A stretch of DNA of 64,000 bases from Stigmatella aurantiaca (GCF_900109545.1 NZ_FOAP01000001.1:310001-374000); one strand, 5' to 3'. Counted from the stretch's first letter, positions 43,835-57,974 are shown. Notes: generated by a model not told the origin, from the sequence alone. A program made the numbers and translations.

Positions 43835-46117
43835 GTGGTCGTGTCGGAGCACGCCGCTACAGTGGTCCTTGTGAACGCGTCCGCCGCCCTAGCGTCCGTT
43901 GCCGTCGGCCGCCCTGTCCGGGGTGAGTTCACCTATGTCGTCCCGGAGACCCTCTCGGGACGGCTGGTGCCCGGCCAGCGGGTGCTGGTGCCGTTTGGAC
44001 GGGGCACCGCCCTGGGCTTCTTCCTGGGGCCCGCCGCCCCGCCCGCCGAGGAGGGGGTCAAGCTCAAGCCCATCCAGCGCGTGCTGGAGGAGTCGCCCTC
44101 CCTGCCGGCGGACCTGATCGCCCTGTTGCGGTTCGCGGCCGAGCACTACCGCTATCCCTTGGGGGAGGTGATTCGCAGCGCGCTGCCCCCGGGGCTCACC
44201 AAGGCGGAGGACGGGAAGGAGGCCCGGCCGGACGTGCAGCAGTTCGCGGTGGCGCTGGTGGCCGAGCCCCCGGCGGAGCTGCGCCGGGCACCGGCCCAGT
44301 CCGCGGCCCTGACCTACCTGCTGGCGGTGGGCGGGCGGGCGCCCCTGGAAGAGGTGTCCCACGCGATTCCCGGCGCCCGGGAGATGCTGAAGAAGCTGGC
44401 CTCGCGCGGCATGGTCCGCATCGAGGAGCAGGTGCTCCAGCCGGGCGTGCGCGAGGGGCTGGAGCAGGGCCGCCCCACGCTGCTCACCCCCGAGCAGTCG
44501 GTGGCGGTGAAGTCGCTCCAGGGCTCGCTGGAGGCGGGCGGCTTCCAGACGGTGCTCCTGCACGGGGTGACGGGCAGCGGGAAGACGGAGGTGTACCTGC
44601 GCGCGGTGGAGCACGCGCTCGCGCAGGGCAAGGGCAGCCTCGTGCTGGTGCCGGAGATCGCCCTCACGCCGCAGCTCGTGGGGCGCTTCCGCAGCCGCTT
44701 CGGCGCGGAGGTGGCGGTGCTGCACTCGGGGCTGAAGGACCGGGAGCGGCTCTTCCACTGGCAGGCGCTGCGCAAGGGCACCGTGCGCATCGCGGTGGGG
44801 GTGCGCTCGGCCATCTGGGCCCCGGTGGAGAACCTGGGCCTGGTGGTGGTGGACGAGGAGCACGACCCGTCCTTCAAGCAGGAGGACAAGCTCCGCTACA
44901 ACGCCCGCGACATGGCGGTGGTGCGGGGCAAGCAGGCCGGCGCGCTGGTGGTGCTCGGCTCGGCCACGCCCTCGCTGGAGTCCCTGGAGAACGTGCGCCG
45001 CGGCCGGTACGGCCTGCTGGAGATGAAGAGCCGGGTGGATGACCGGCCCATGCCCGGCATCGAGCTGGTGGACCTGCGCATCGAGCGGCCCCGCGAGGGC
45101 GGCCCCGTCCAGGAAGAGGCCCCCATCCTCTCCCCGCCGCTGCTGGATGCGATGCAGCAGACGCTCGAGCGCGGGCAGCAGACCATCCTCTTCCTCAACC
45201 GCCGCGGGCACAGCACCTTCCTGCTGTGCGAGGTGTGTGGGCTCACGCTCAAGTGCTCGGACTGCGACGTGTGCCTCACGCTGCACCGCTCCTCGTCGCG
45301 GGTGGTGTGCCACTACTGCGGCCTGAGCGGCCCCGTGCCGGAGCAGTGCCGCGAGTGCACGGGCCCGCTGCTGAGGCTCGGCGTTGGCACCGAGCGCGTG
45401 GAGGCGGAGGTGGCCGAGCGCCTGCCCCACGCCCGCGTGGCGCGGCTGGACCGGGACTCGGCCACCAGTGCCGAGCGTGTCACCGAGCTGCTGGCCGCGT
45501 TTGCCCGGCGTGAAATCGACGTGCTGGTGGGCACGCAGATGGTGGCCAAGGGGCACGACTTTCCGGGGGTGACGCTGGTCTGCGTGGTGATGGCGGACAC
45601 CTCCCTGGCCATCCCGGATTTCCGGGCCGCCGAGCGCACCTTCCACCTGCTCACCCAGGTGGCCGGCCGGGCCGGGCGTGGCAAGGACCCGGGCCGCGTG
45701 CTGGTGCAGACGTACAACCCGGACTCCGAGCCCGTGAAGCGCGTGCTCGCCCATGACTTCGAGGGCTTCGCGCAGCAGGAGCTGGAGTGGCGCCGGGCCC
45801 TGGCCTATCCCCCCTACACCCGGCTGGTGGCCATCCGGCTGGAAGGGGAGCACCCCGAGCAGACCGCCCGCGTGGCGCGGATGCTGGGGGACTTCCTCTC
45901 GCGGCGCATGCCTCCGGCCTCCGCGGGCGTGCGCATGCTGGGGCCGGCCCTGGCCCCCATTGCCCGGGTCCGGGGTCGCACGCGGTGGCAGATGCTCCTC
46001 AAGGCGCCGACACATGCGGCGCTCGCCCCACTGCTTACCCGGCTGGAGGTGAAGCTGGAAGAAGTTCCCGCGGGGGTGAAGGTGACAATCGACGTGGACC
46101 CAGGAGCCATGCTGTAG
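43835..46117 (+). CDS. priA: Primosomal protein N' (replication restart helicase PriA)
   Basis: 760 residues from GTG 43835; a later GTG at 43871 is also possible. It restarts stalled forks by 3'-5' unwinding and DnaB loading. An N-terminal DNA-binding domain (PVRGEFTYVVPE, VPFGRGTALGFFLG) is followed by helicase lobe 1 with Walker A GVTGSGKTEVY (Lys250) and DEEH at 340-343, SATPSLES, then the zinc-binding insertion with eight cysteines (CEVCGLTLKCSDCD, CHYCG, CREC), lobe 2 with GTQMVAKGHDFPGVTLV and QVAGRAGRG, and the C-terminal domain. Complete and normal in length. Confidence 0.97.
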   Translation: MVVSEHAATVVLVNASAALASVAVGRPVRGEFTYVVPETLSGRLVPGQRVLVPFGRGTALGFFLGPAAPPAEEGVKLKPIQRVLEESPSLPADLIALLRFAAEHYRYPLGEVIRSALPPGLTKAEDGKEARPDVQQFAVALVAEPPAELRRAPAQSAALTYLLAVGGRAPLEEVSHAIPGAREMLKKLASRGMVRIEEQVLQPGVREGLEQGRPTLLTPEQSVAVKSLQGSLEAGGFQTVLLHGVTGSGKTEVYLRAVEHALAQGKGSLVLVPEIALTPQLVGRFRSRFGAEVAVLHSGLKDRERLFHWQALRKGTVRIAVGVRSAIWAPVENLGLVVVDEEHDPSFKQEDKLRYNARDMAVVRGKQAGALVVLGSATPSLESLENVRRGRYGLLEMKSRVDDRPMPGIELVDLRIERPREGGPVQEEAPILSPPLLDAMQQTLERGQQTILFLNRRGHSTFLLCEVCGLTLKCSDCDVCLTLHRSSSRVVCHYCGLSGPVPEQCRECTGPLLRLGVGTERVEAEVAERLPHARVARLDRDSATSAERVTELLAAFARREIDVLVGTQMVAKGHDFPGVTLVCVVMADTSLAIPDFRAAERTFHLLTQVAGRAGRGKDPGRVLVQTYNPDSEPVKRVLAHDFEGFAQQELEWRRALAYPPYTRLVAIRLEGEHPEQTARVARMLGDFLSRRMPPASAGVRMLGPALAPIARVRGRTRWQMLLKAPTHAALAPLLTRLEVKLEEVPAGVKVTIDVDPGAML

Positions 46118-50926
<4,809 letters not shown>

Positions 50927-50931
50927 GGCCC

Positions 50932-51384
50932 ATGCCCTTCGCGCCCGAACCGTTCTCGCTGCGGAACCTGCCCCACGAGCCCGAGGTCCTCATCGAGTCG
51001 CCGCGCTGGTCGGTCGTGAAGCGGCGGGTGGACGGGAGCGTCGACTTCATCTCGCCCTTGCCGTGCCCCTACAACTACGGCTGCATCCCCAACCTGCTCT
51101 CGGACGATGGCGACCCGCTGGATGCCGTCGTCCTGGGGCCACGCCTGGCGCGGGGCCAGCGGCTGGTGGTCCGCCGGGTGGGGGTGGTGGACTTCCTCGA
51201 TGCGGGCCGGGGGGACCCCAAGGTCATCTGCTCCTCGGGCCCCTTCAGGCCGAGGGACCGGGCGGGGGTGGAGCTGTTCTTCCACACCTATGCCCGCTTC
51301 AAGCGGGCCCTCTACCGGGCGCGGGGTCAGCTACCGGATACTCGCTTCCGGGGGTGGCTCCTGGAACCGGCCAGGGAGGCGTAG
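50932..51384 (+). CDS. ppa: Soluble inorganic pyrophosphatase (family I)
   Basis: 150 residues. Hydrolyses pyrophosphate with Mg2+, pulling biosynthetic reactions forward. The family signature D59-G-D-P-L-D64 followed by AVVLG is present, with YNYGCIPNLLSDDGD before it and K/R residues in the C-terminal half. It is shorter than E. coli PPase (~175), mainly in the C-terminal part. The start follows the previous stop by only 5 bp, so it is probably translated from the same transcript as the coiled-coil protein gene. Confidence 0.85.
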   Translation: MPFAPEPFSLRNLPHEPEVLIESPRWSVVKRRVDGSVDFISPLPCPYNYGCIPNLLSDDGDPLDAVVLGPRLARGQRLVVRRVGVVDFLDAGRGDPKVICSSGPFRPRDRAGVELFFHTYARFKRALYRARGQLPDTRFRGWLLEPAREA

Positions 51385-51443
51385 AGCAGGGGAGGATGCG
51401 GCCCCGGGTTGCCCGCTCCCTTCAGGAGGGTTAAGAAAAATCC

Positions 51444-51965
51444 ATGGTTCGCGAGATTCTGATCTGGCCGCATCCCGTTCTGAAGCAGAAGGCCCAGCCG
51501 GTCGCCAAGGTGGACGACGCCGTCCGGGCCCTGGTGAAGGACATGTTCGAGACGATGTACGCCGCCGACGGCGTGGGCCTCGCGGCGCCGCAGGTGGGCA
51601 TCCTCCAGCGCATCATCGTCCTGGACACCACGCCCCGGCAGCCGGACTCCAAGCCGCTGGCGATGATCAACCCGGAGATCATCGGCATGGAGGGCTCCAC
51701 CACGTACACGGAGGGCTGCCTGTCCATCCCCGGCGAGGCCGAGGACGTGGACCGCGCCGCCACCGTCACCGTGAAGTTCCTGGACGTGGAAGGCCAGGAG
51801 CGGACCCTCACGTGCGATGACTTGCTGGCCATCGCGGTGCAGCACGAGACGGACCACCTGGATGGCACCGTCTTCGTGGACCACGTCTCCTCGCTCAAGC
51901 GGGAGATCATCCGCAAGCGGATGAAGCGCCTCAAGTCCGAGCGCGAGACGCGCCCTCAGGCTTAG
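51444..51965 (+). CDS. def: Peptide deformylase
   Basis: 173 residues. Removes the N-formyl group from new proteins. All three motifs are intact: GVGLAAPQVG, EGCLSIPG with metal ligand Cys92, and QHETDHLDG with His134, Glu135 and His138. ATG 51444 follows an AGGAGGG with a long spacing (~14 nt). The 3' end overlaps the convergent nth gene by 35 bp. It stands apart from fmt, unlike the usual def-fmt pair. Confidence 0.96.
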   Translation: MVREILIWPHPVLKQKAQPVAKVDDAVRALVKDMFETMYAADGVGLAAPQVGILQRIIVLDTTPRQPDSKPLAMINPEIIGMEGSTTYTEGCLSIPGEAEDVDRAATVTVKFLDVEGQERTLTCDDLLAIAVQHETDHLDGTVFVDHVSSLKREIIRKRMKRLKSERETRPQA

Positions 51966-52665
51966 CCTTCGCCACCCCCCGCTTCGGGCACAGCCCGGCC
52001 ACGGTGCAGCGCTCGCACGCTGGCGCGCGCGCGAAGCACGTGCGTCGGCCGTGCCAGACGAGGAGCTGATGGCCCATCATCCACCGCTCGGAGGGGAGCA
52101 GGGCTTGCAGGTCCAGCTCCACCTTGTCCGGGTGCGCGTGCCGGGTGAAGCCCAGCCGGTTCGCCAGCCGCTTCACGTGGGTGTCCACCGGAAAGGCCGT
52201 GTCCCCGCCCAGGTGGATGCACACCACCCCCGCCGTCTTCCGGCCCACGCCGGGCAGCTGCTCCAGCGCCTGCCGGGAGTGCGGCACCTCCGCGCCGTGC
52301 TCGCGTACCAGCGCCTGGGCTGCCAGGACGATGTTCTTCGCCTTGGCGCGGTACAGGCCGCACGTCTGGATATAGGGCTCGACGTCCTGGGGCTGCGCCC
52401 CGGCATAGGCCCGCGCGTCGGGGAAGCGCTGGAAGAGGGCAGGGGTGACGAGGTTCACCCGCTTGTCCGTACACTGGGCGGACAGGATGACGGCCACCAG
52501 CAACTCCAGCGGGGTGCGGTAGTCCAACTCGATGCGCGCCTCGGGCATCTCGTGTTCCAGCAGATCCAGCACCTTCGCCGCGCGCTGCCGCCTCGCCTCT
52601 GTCGATTCACGTCCCACGCGGCCTTGTATGGCATAAACACCCTCGTCCCAGAAGAGGGTTCCCAC
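51931..52665 (-). CDS. nth: Endonuclease III (DNA glycosylase/AP lyase)
   Basis: About 244 residues from GTG 52665. The first ~30 residues are non-conserved, so a later start is possible. It excises oxidised pyrimidines and nicks at abasic sites. The helix-hairpin-helix LPGVGRKTAGVV carries catalytic Lys143, followed by VDTHVKRLANRLG with Asp161. The [4Fe-4S] cluster is Cys210-x6-Cys217-x2-Cys220-x5-Cys226, exactly canonical. Divergent from ltaE with a 21-bp gap; its tail overlaps def. Confidence 0.96.
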   Translation of the reverse strand: MGTLFWDEGVYAIQGRVGRESTEARRQRAAKVLDLLEHEMPEARIELDYRTPLELLVAVILSAQCTDKRVNLVTPALFQRFPDARAYAGAQPQDVEPYIQTCGLYRAKAKNIVLAAQALVREHGAEVPHSRQALEQLPGVGRKTAGVVCIHLGGDTAFPVDTHVKRLANRLGFTRHAHPDKVELDLQALLPSERWMMGHQLLVWHGRRTCFARAPACERCTVAGLCPKRGVAKAKPEGASRART

Positions 52666-52686
52666 CCATCAGGTAGGTAGAAAACC

Positions 52687-53712
52687 ATGAAACCGATCGA
52701 CTTTCGCTCCGACACCGTGACTCGGCCGACGGCGGGCATGCGCCGCGCCATGCTCGACGCCGAGGTGGGGGATGACGTCTACGGCGAGGACCCCACGGTG
52801 AACCGGCTCGAGGAGCAGGTGGCCGGGCGGCTGGGCTTGGAGGCGGCCATGTTTGTCCCCTCGGGCACCCAGTCCAACCAGATCGCCATGGGGCTGCACT
52901 GCCGGCCGGGAGATGAGGTCATCACCGAGGCGGGCAGCCACATCCTCCAGTACGAAGGCGGCGCGGTGTCCGCGCTGTGGGGCATCCAGCCCCAGCCCCT
53001 GCCCAGCGAGGACGGCCTGCTGTCCCCAGAGCAGGTGACGGCGGCGGTTCGCCCGGAGGGCATCCACTCGCCCCGCTCGCGGCTGCTCTCGCTGGAGAAC
53101 ACCCACAACCGGGCTGGCGGGACGGTGTGGCCGCTGGAGCGCTTCCAGGCGGTGGTGGAGGCGGGCCGCCGCGCGGGCCTGGCCATACACCTGGATGGGG
53201 CGCGCCTGTTCAACGCGGAGGTGGCCACGGGCACCCCGGCATCCGCCTGGGCGAAGCTGACGGACACCACCTCCGTGTGCTTCTCCAAGGGGCTGGGCGC
53301 CCCGGTGGGCTCGGCGCTGGTGGGCTCGGCGGCGCTCATCAAGGAAGCCCGGCGGCTGCGCAAGCGGCTGGGCGGGGGCATGCGGCAGGCAGGCATCCTG
53401 GCCGCCGCGGCCCTGTACGCGCTGGAGCACCAGGTGGAGCGGCTCGCGGAGGACCATGCCCACACGCGCCGTCTGGCGTCTGGGCTGGCGGAGCTGCCGG
53501 GCGTGAAGGTGAACCTGGCCCGGGTGGAGACCAACATCCTGCTGGTGGAGTTCGCCCGGCCCTCGGGGGAGATGGTGTCGCGGCTGGCGGCACAGGGGCT
53601 CCTCGTCAACGCCACGGGGCCTCACACCGTGCGGCTGGTGTGCCACCTGGATGTGTCGTCCGCCGACATCGACGAGGCGCTCTCCCGCTTCCGCCGGACC
53701 CTGAAATCTTGA
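52687..53712 (+). CDS. ltaE: Low-specificity L-threonine aldolase
   Basis: 341 residues. PLP enzyme that splits L-threonine/allo-threonine into glycine and acetaldehyde. Signature segments: FRSDTVTRPTAGMRRAM, GDDVYGEDPTVNRLE, FVPSGTQSNQIA, LENTHNRAGGTVWP, IHLDGARLFNA, and SVCFSKGLGAPVGS with the Schiff-base Lys201. Complete and of normal length. Divergent from nth and followed by the M23 gene 32 bp later. Confidence 0.95.
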   Translation: MKPIDFRSDTVTRPTAGMRRAMLDAEVGDDVYGEDPTVNRLEEQVAGRLGLEAAMFVPSGTQSNQIAMGLHCRPGDEVITEAGSHILQYEGGAVSALWGIQPQPLPSEDGLLSPEQVTAAVRPEGIHSPRSRLLSLENTHNRAGGTVWPLERFQAVVEAGRRAGLAIHLDGARLFNAEVATGTPASAWAKLTDTTSVCFSKGLGAPVGSALVGSAALIKEARRLRKRLGGGMRQAGILAAAALYALEHQVERLAEDHAHTRRLASGLAELPGVKVNLARVETNILLVEFARPSGEMVSRLAAQGLLVNATGPHTVRLVCHLDVSSADIDEALSRFRRTLKS

Positions 53713-53744
53713 GGCTGGGGAGGCCGTGGTAGGCTCGGCGGGTC

Positions 53745-54722
53745 TTGTCCCGCCTTGCCACCCTCGCCGCCCTTGTGTGTCTTGCCCTGTCCGCCTGCGC
53801 CACACAGCGCGCGGACAAGGTCAGCTTTGAAGAGGCCTTTGGCTCCGCCTCACCGCCCGCTCCGGAAGAGGACTTCTCCCTGCCCGTGCCCGTGCGCAGG
53901 CCCAAGCGGGTGCTCGCGGCGCCCGGCGCGGAGCTGCCCTCCGCGCGCAAGTCCCAGGAGCTGGAGGCCGCGCTGGCCTTCTTCGTCAACCAGTCCCGGG
54001 CGTACCGCACCCAGGTGGAGCGCGGCAGTCCGATGACGGCCTCCCAGGTGAACAACTGGCAGCAGATCGCCGCCGCGCTCGATGCGTTCCTCGAACGGCC
54101 CGCGGCCAGGACCTCCTCCCTGGACATCGTCCGGGCCCGGGTGACGCTGGAGGCGGAGCTGGAAGAGGATGCGCGCGCCTACGGGGACATCCCGCCGGAG
54201 CTCGCCGAGGCGGTGATGGGCCGGGTGTCGCTGCTCGCCGTGCGCATGACGGAGGTGCGGGGGCTGCTGGTGAAATCCACGCGTCAGGCACCGCGCCTCT
54301 CCTGGCCCATTTACCCCGTCTCCGTGACGAGCCACTTCGGCGAGCGCGTCCACCCCATCAAGGGAGAGGTGAGGGACCACCTGGGCGTGGACCTCGCGGC
54401 CCGGCGGGGGCAGGGCATCGCCGCCGCCGCGCCGGGCGTGGTGCTGCGGGCCGGCTGGAACGGCGCCCACGGCTACCAGGTGGAGGTGCAGCACGCGGAG
54501 CGCGTCGTCACCCGCTACAGCCACCTGTCGCGCGTGCTGGTGGAGCCCGGCGAAATCCTGGAGCGGGGCGACGTGCTGGGGCTTGCGGGGGACACGGGGC
54601 TGGCCACCGGCGTGCACCTGCACTTCGAGCTGTGGGAGGACGGGCAGCCGATGGACCCGCTCGACGGGCTCGGCTCCTCCGACAAGGCCGTGGCGGGGGG
54701 CATCCCCGTCTCCCAGCGCTAG
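53745..54722 (+). CDS. M23-family metallopeptidase lipoprotein (LytM-like)
   Basis: 325 residues from TTG 53745, which gives a tidy signal peptide with lipobox ALSAC. Residues ~70-180 are helical, possibly coiled coil. The C-terminal LytM domain has SHFGERVHPI, His212 and Asp216 (DHLGVD), and His291-L-His293 (HLHFELW), the complete zinc site, so it should cut peptidoglycan cross-links in the periplasm. A bidirectional hairpin separates it from the HU gene. Confidence 0.92.
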   Translation: MSRLATLAALVCLALSACATQRADKVSFEEAFGSASPPAPEEDFSLPVPVRRPKRVLAAPGAELPSARKSQELEAALAFFVNQSRAYRTQVERGSPMTASQVNNWQQIAAALDAFLERPAARTSSLDIVRARVTLEAELEEDARAYGDIPPELAEAVMGRVSLLAVRMTEVRGLLVKSTRQAPRLSWPIYPVSVTSHFGERVHPIKGEVRDHLGVDLAARRGQGIAAAAPGVVLRAGWNGAHGYQVEVQHAERVVTRYSHLSRVLVEPGEILERGDVLGLAGDTGLATGVHLHFELWEDGQPMDPLDGLGSSDKAVAGGIPVSQR

Positions 54723-54731
54723 AAACACGAA

Positions 54732-54758
54732 GGGCGCCGTCCAGAGAGGACGACGCCC
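54732..54758. terminator. Bidirectional terminator between the M23 and HU genes
   Basis: An 11-bp stem (54732-54742 with 54748-54758, one mismatch) and a 5-nt loop lie between two convergent stop codons. Confidence 0.6.
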
Positions 54759-54779
54759 AGGGTAAACCGCCGCCCAACC

Positions 54780-55049
54780 CTACAGGGAGTTCTTCAGCTC
54801 CTTGGCGGGACGGAAGCCGATGGTCTTCGAGGCCTTCAGCTTCATCATCTCGTTGGTCTGCGGGTTGCGGATCTTCCGCGCCTTGCGCGAACGCACCGAC
54901 CAGGTCCCGAAGCCGGGGTAGCTGAAGCGCGCGTCCCGCTTCACCGCCTTGCCGATGTTGCTGAAGACGATGTCGAGGATCTCCGCCGCCGACTTCTTCG
55001 TCAGCCGCGACTGCGCTGCCACCACCTCCACGAGCTCTGCCTTGGTCAT
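54780..55049 (-). CDS. HU-family DNA-binding protein
   Basis: 89 residues, typical HU size. Bends and compacts DNA as a dimer. Family blocks: MTKAELVEVVAAQSRLTKKSAAEILD at the start, FSYPGFGTWSVRSRKARKIRNPQT for the beta arm (P in RNPQT intercalates), then KTIGFRPAKELK. Whether it is HU-alpha, HU-beta or IHF-like cannot be told by eye. It has an isolated transcription unit with a candidate promoter at 55100-55128. Confidence 0.95.
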   Translation of the reverse strand: MTKAELVEVVAAQSRLTKKSAAEILDIVFSNIGKAVKRDARFSYPGFGTWSVRSRKARKIRNPQTNEMMKLKASKTIGFRPAKELKNSL

Positions 55050-55344
55050 TCGCCCCTCCGTCCGGGGTTGTCTGGCGTTGAATCGGAAACCCGTGGCGGT
55101 GGTAACAAATCGCTCTTTTCCCTGTCAATGATGGAGCAGCGCCCGGGCCGGAAAATCGGTCCCCGAGAAATGTTGACGGATGAAACACACGGCTTACAGA
55201 AGGAATGCGCGTGAAAGGACTTCCACTCGCTTACCCAGTCCGGCTCTGCATTTGAGAGGGATTGTGATCGATTGGAGAGGAATTCCTTTGTTGTTTCGAT
55301 CACTTGCATGCGGATTCTGATCGCGGCGGCCCCGTGAGGATAGA
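55050..55344. other. 295-bp AT-richer divergent region with an inverted repeat
   Basis: No gene is seen. The region between the HU and beta-helix genes is lower in GC than its surroundings. It holds a perfect 8-bp inverted repeat, GTGATCGA (55264-55271) and TCGATCAC (55296-55303), with the palindrome GGAATTCC between them and a further TGATCG at 55317-55322. The layout suggests an operator for the gene at 55345. Confidence 0.5.
55100..55128 (-). promoter_or_regulatory. Possible promoter of the HU gene
   Basis: On the minus strand a perfect -35 TTGACA (55128-55123) is followed at the right distance only by a weak -10 (TTACCA, 17-bp spacer). It lies about 50-80 bp before ATG 55049. Confidence 0.4.
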
Positions 55345-56823
55345 ATGGCGAACCCGATGAGCCCGCGCCTCCCCGTCCTCGCGCTGCTGTGCCTGGTGGC
55401 CTGCCGGGCCCCCACCCCCGCCGCGCCTCCTCAGCCCCTCCCGGCCCCGGTGTCCGGGGTGTGGGTGAATGCCGCACAGAAGGGGGCAGGGGATGGCTCC
55501 CGGGCGAGGCCCTTCCAGACGCTCGCCGAGGCGCTGGCCGTGCGGCCCTTGCCTACCGTGTACGTTGCGTCCGGCGTGTATGCGGGGCCGGTCCTCCTGC
55601 CCCCGGGGGGACACCTCGTGGGGGAGGGTCCGGGCACGGTGCTGCGGGGGACGGGGGGCGGGCCGGTGGTGAGCGCCCCGGGCGGGGGGACGGTGGCGCG
55701 GATGACGCTCCAGGGGGGCGCCTGGGGCGTGGAGGCCCTGGCCGGACTTCGGGTGGAGGAGGTGGCCTTCCAGGGGCAGCAGGAGGGCGCGGTCTGGCTG
55801 CGGGCGGGCTTGCTCGGGGTGCAGGGGGCACGGTTCGAGGCGGGCGGCGCGGAGGCGGTGGGCCTCGCCGTGGAGGGCGCCTCCGTTGCGGAGGTGCGGA
55901 GCAGTGCCTTCACCGGGGCCTGGCAGCGCGGCGTGCACGTCCGGGAAGGCGGGACGGTGGTGCTGGAGGAGGTCCGCTTCACCGGCGCGAAGGTGGCGCT
56001 GGACCAGGAGGGAGGCCAGGGCCGGCTTCACCGGGTGACGGTGGAGGGGGGCAAGGGGCCCGGCCTGCTGGTGCGGGGCGGCGCCCTCGTCATCTCCGAG
56101 GTGAAGGTGACAGGCCACGAATATGGCCTGGCCACCCAGGGCGCCGCGCTCGAGGTCCGCGGCTTCACCTCGGTGCGCGCACAGCGGGCGGGGCTGGGGC
56201 TGACGCGGAGCACGGGGAGCCTTCAGGACATCCAGGTGCGCGAGAGCGGGAGCTTCGGCGGGGTGCAGCTCGTGGACTCGGACCTGGCGCTTCAGGGCTT
56301 CCAGGTGGAGGACGTGGACGCCTATGGCGTGGTGGCCGTCCGGGGGGCCCTGCGGGCCTCGAAGGGCCGCATCACCCGGGTGCGCTCGTCCGATGGCTTC
56401 TCGGGCGACGGGCTGCACCTGCGCGGGGTGAAGGCCGAGGTGGTGGGGCTGGAGGTCCGTGACGCGAAAGGCGTGGGCGTGCTGGTGGCGCAAGGCACGG
56501 AGGCCGGGGTGCGGGACGCTCGCTTCAGCGGGTGCCAGCAGGCGGGCCTGCTGGTGGAGAGCCTGAGCGCCCTTCGGGCCACGGACATCGAAATCCATGA
56601 CACGGAGGGACCCGCGCTGGCGGTGCTGCGCGACGGGCTGCTCCAGGTGGAGACGCTCACCGCGAGCGGGCTGGCCGAGGGGCTCGTGGGGGCCGAGTGT
56701 GGGGGAACGTCCCGGGTGCGGCTCCAGGGCGTGCGGTCGGCGGATCTCCGCGGCATCGAGGCCCTGTGCGTCGAGCGCGAGGCCCCGGACGGAGGGCAAG
56801 CGTCCCCGCGCCCTCCCCGCTGA
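55345..56823 (+). CDS. Right-handed beta-helix lipoprotein
   Basis: 492 residues (ATG 55345, or 55357 in frame). Signal peptide with lipobox LVAC at about residue 20. The segment GVWVNAAQKGAGDGSRARPFQTLAEAL matches DUF1565-type starts of parallel beta-helix proteins. The rest is a long series of ~22-residue coils rich in Gly/Val (LRVEEVAFQGQ, ALVISEVKVTGHEYGL and so on), as in polysaccharide lyase-like or surface-binding helices. No catalytic signature is visible. Probably outer-membrane or cell-surface anchored. Confidence 0.8.
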   Translation: MANPMSPRLPVLALLCLVACRAPTPAAPPQPLPAPVSGVWVNAAQKGAGDGSRARPFQTLAEALAVRPLPTVYVASGVYAGPVLLPPGGHLVGEGPGTVLRGTGGGPVVSAPGGGTVARMTLQGGAWGVEALAGLRVEEVAFQGQQEGAVWLRAGLLGVQGARFEAGGAEAVGLAVEGASVAEVRSSAFTGAWQRGVHVREGGTVVLEEVRFTGAKVALDQEGGQGRLHRVTVEGGKGPGLLVRGGALVISEVKVTGHEYGLATQGAALEVRGFTSVRAQRAGLGLTRSTGSLQDIQVRESGSFGGVQLVDSDLALQGFQVEDVDAYGVVAVRGALRASKGRITRVRSSDGFSGDGLHLRGVKAEVVGLEVRDAKGVGVLVAQGTEAGVRDARFSGCQQAGLLVESLSALRATDIEIHDTEGPALAVLRDGLLQVETLTASGLAEGLVGAECGGTSRVRLQGVRSADLRGIEALCVEREAPDGGQASPRPPR

Positions 56824-56840
56824 ACGCGGGCCGTCTGGCC

Positions 56841-57974
56841 TCAGGCCGGAAGGGTGGCGGGCGCGGTCTGCTCGACGGGCGAGGGCAGGGGGGTGGCGTG
56901 GGCCTGCAACCACGTGCCGATGAGGGGGTACACCTCCAGCGGGGCGCCCGTGCCGAAGATGAGATCGCCATGCCCGTAGTCCATCTTGTCCCCCCGGTCG
57001 CGGCCGAACACGTGGAGCGTGCGGTCGCTGCAGGTGAGCAACTCGTACTGCTTGCGGATGTTCTCCGGGGTGGCCAGCCGGTCGCTGCTGCCTCCCATGA
57101 TGAGCATGGGCAGGGTGAGGCGGGACAGGCCCGCGCGCCAGTCCACGGAGTGGTCGTACGAGCGGAAGGCGTCGTGTTCGATCCAGTCCTTGAACTGAAG
57201 GAGCACCTTGCGGCTCATCGACGACATCATGTTGGCGTAGACCTGCCGCTGGATCGTGGGCGGCATGTGCTTCGTGTTCACGAGCAGGTCCGACAGGGGC
57301 AGGGTGACGTAGCCCAGGAAGGGGGCCATCGTGGCGCTCATCCACTCCTGCCGGAACCGGGCGGGCCAGGCCGCGCGGACTCCAATTCCCACCAGGGCGC
57401 GCAGCAGCGGGCCGGACTGGAGGAAGACCGGGGCCCCCAGGGCCATCAGGCCCGCGAGCTTGGGCCCCTGCGGGCCCTGCGCCACCCCGTACCCCACCAG
57501 TCCGCCCAGCGAGTGGCCGAGCCAGAAGGCCTGGGGGGCGCCCGTCTCGGCCAGGGCGAACTCCAGCAGCGCGGGGCCATCCTGGAGGATGTGGTCATCC
57601 ACGGTGAAGTCCGTGTACCGCCGCCCGCGCGGGGGGCGCCGCGAGCCGGCCGTGCCGCGCCACTCCACGCTGAAGCAGTCGAAGCCCGCCTCCGCCAGGT
57701 AGTGGGCCACGGAGTAGGGCGGGGCGAAATCGAACGTGAATCGGTTGGCGGACAGTCCGTGGCACAAAAGGATGGGCTCCTGGAAGCGCCGCACCGGGGC
57801 CCGCCGGACATGGACGGCAATCTCCCAGCCATCCTGGCACCGGACCCGCCGCAATTGTGGTGGTACTGTACGGGGACGATACAGCCGTCGGACGCCCAGG
57901 ACCCACAGGACGTTGCCCAGGATGAGGAGCAGGACGATGACTGTCCCCCAGAGCGCCCAAACTCCCGGATGCAT
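56841..57974 (-). CDS. Membrane-anchored alpha/beta hydrolase
   Basis: 377 residues. An N-terminal TM helix (about 8-30), then an alpha/beta hydrolase fold: LCHGLSANRFTFD (oxyanion), GHSLGGLVGYG with nucleophile Ser155, GGSSDRLATPENI for the Asp, and MDYGHGDLIFG for the His. The lid region and YGHGDL ending resemble PHA-synthase/lipase-type hydrolases. Esterase or lipase activity is likely, but the substrate is unknown. The tail is convergent with the beta-helix gene and the head divergent from pssA. Confidence 0.88.
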   Translation of the reverse strand: MHPGVWALWGTVIVLLLILGNVLWVLGVRRLYRPRTVPPQLRRVRCQDGWEIAVHVRRAPVRRFQEPILLCHGLSANRFTFDFAPPYSVAHYLAEAGFDCFSVEWRGTAGSRRPPRGRRYTDFTVDDHILQDGPALLEFALAETGAPQAFWLGHSLGGLVGYGVAQGPQGPKLAGLMALGAPVFLQSGPLLRALVGIGVRAAWPARFRQEWMSATMAPFLGYVTLPLSDLLVNTKHMPPTIQRQVYANMMSSMSRKVLLQFKDWIEHDAFRSYDHSVDWRAGLSRLTLPMLIMGGSSDRLATPENIRKQYELLTCSDRTLHVFGRDRGDKMDYGHGDLIFGTGAPLEVYPLIGTWLQAHATPLPSPVEQTAPATLPA

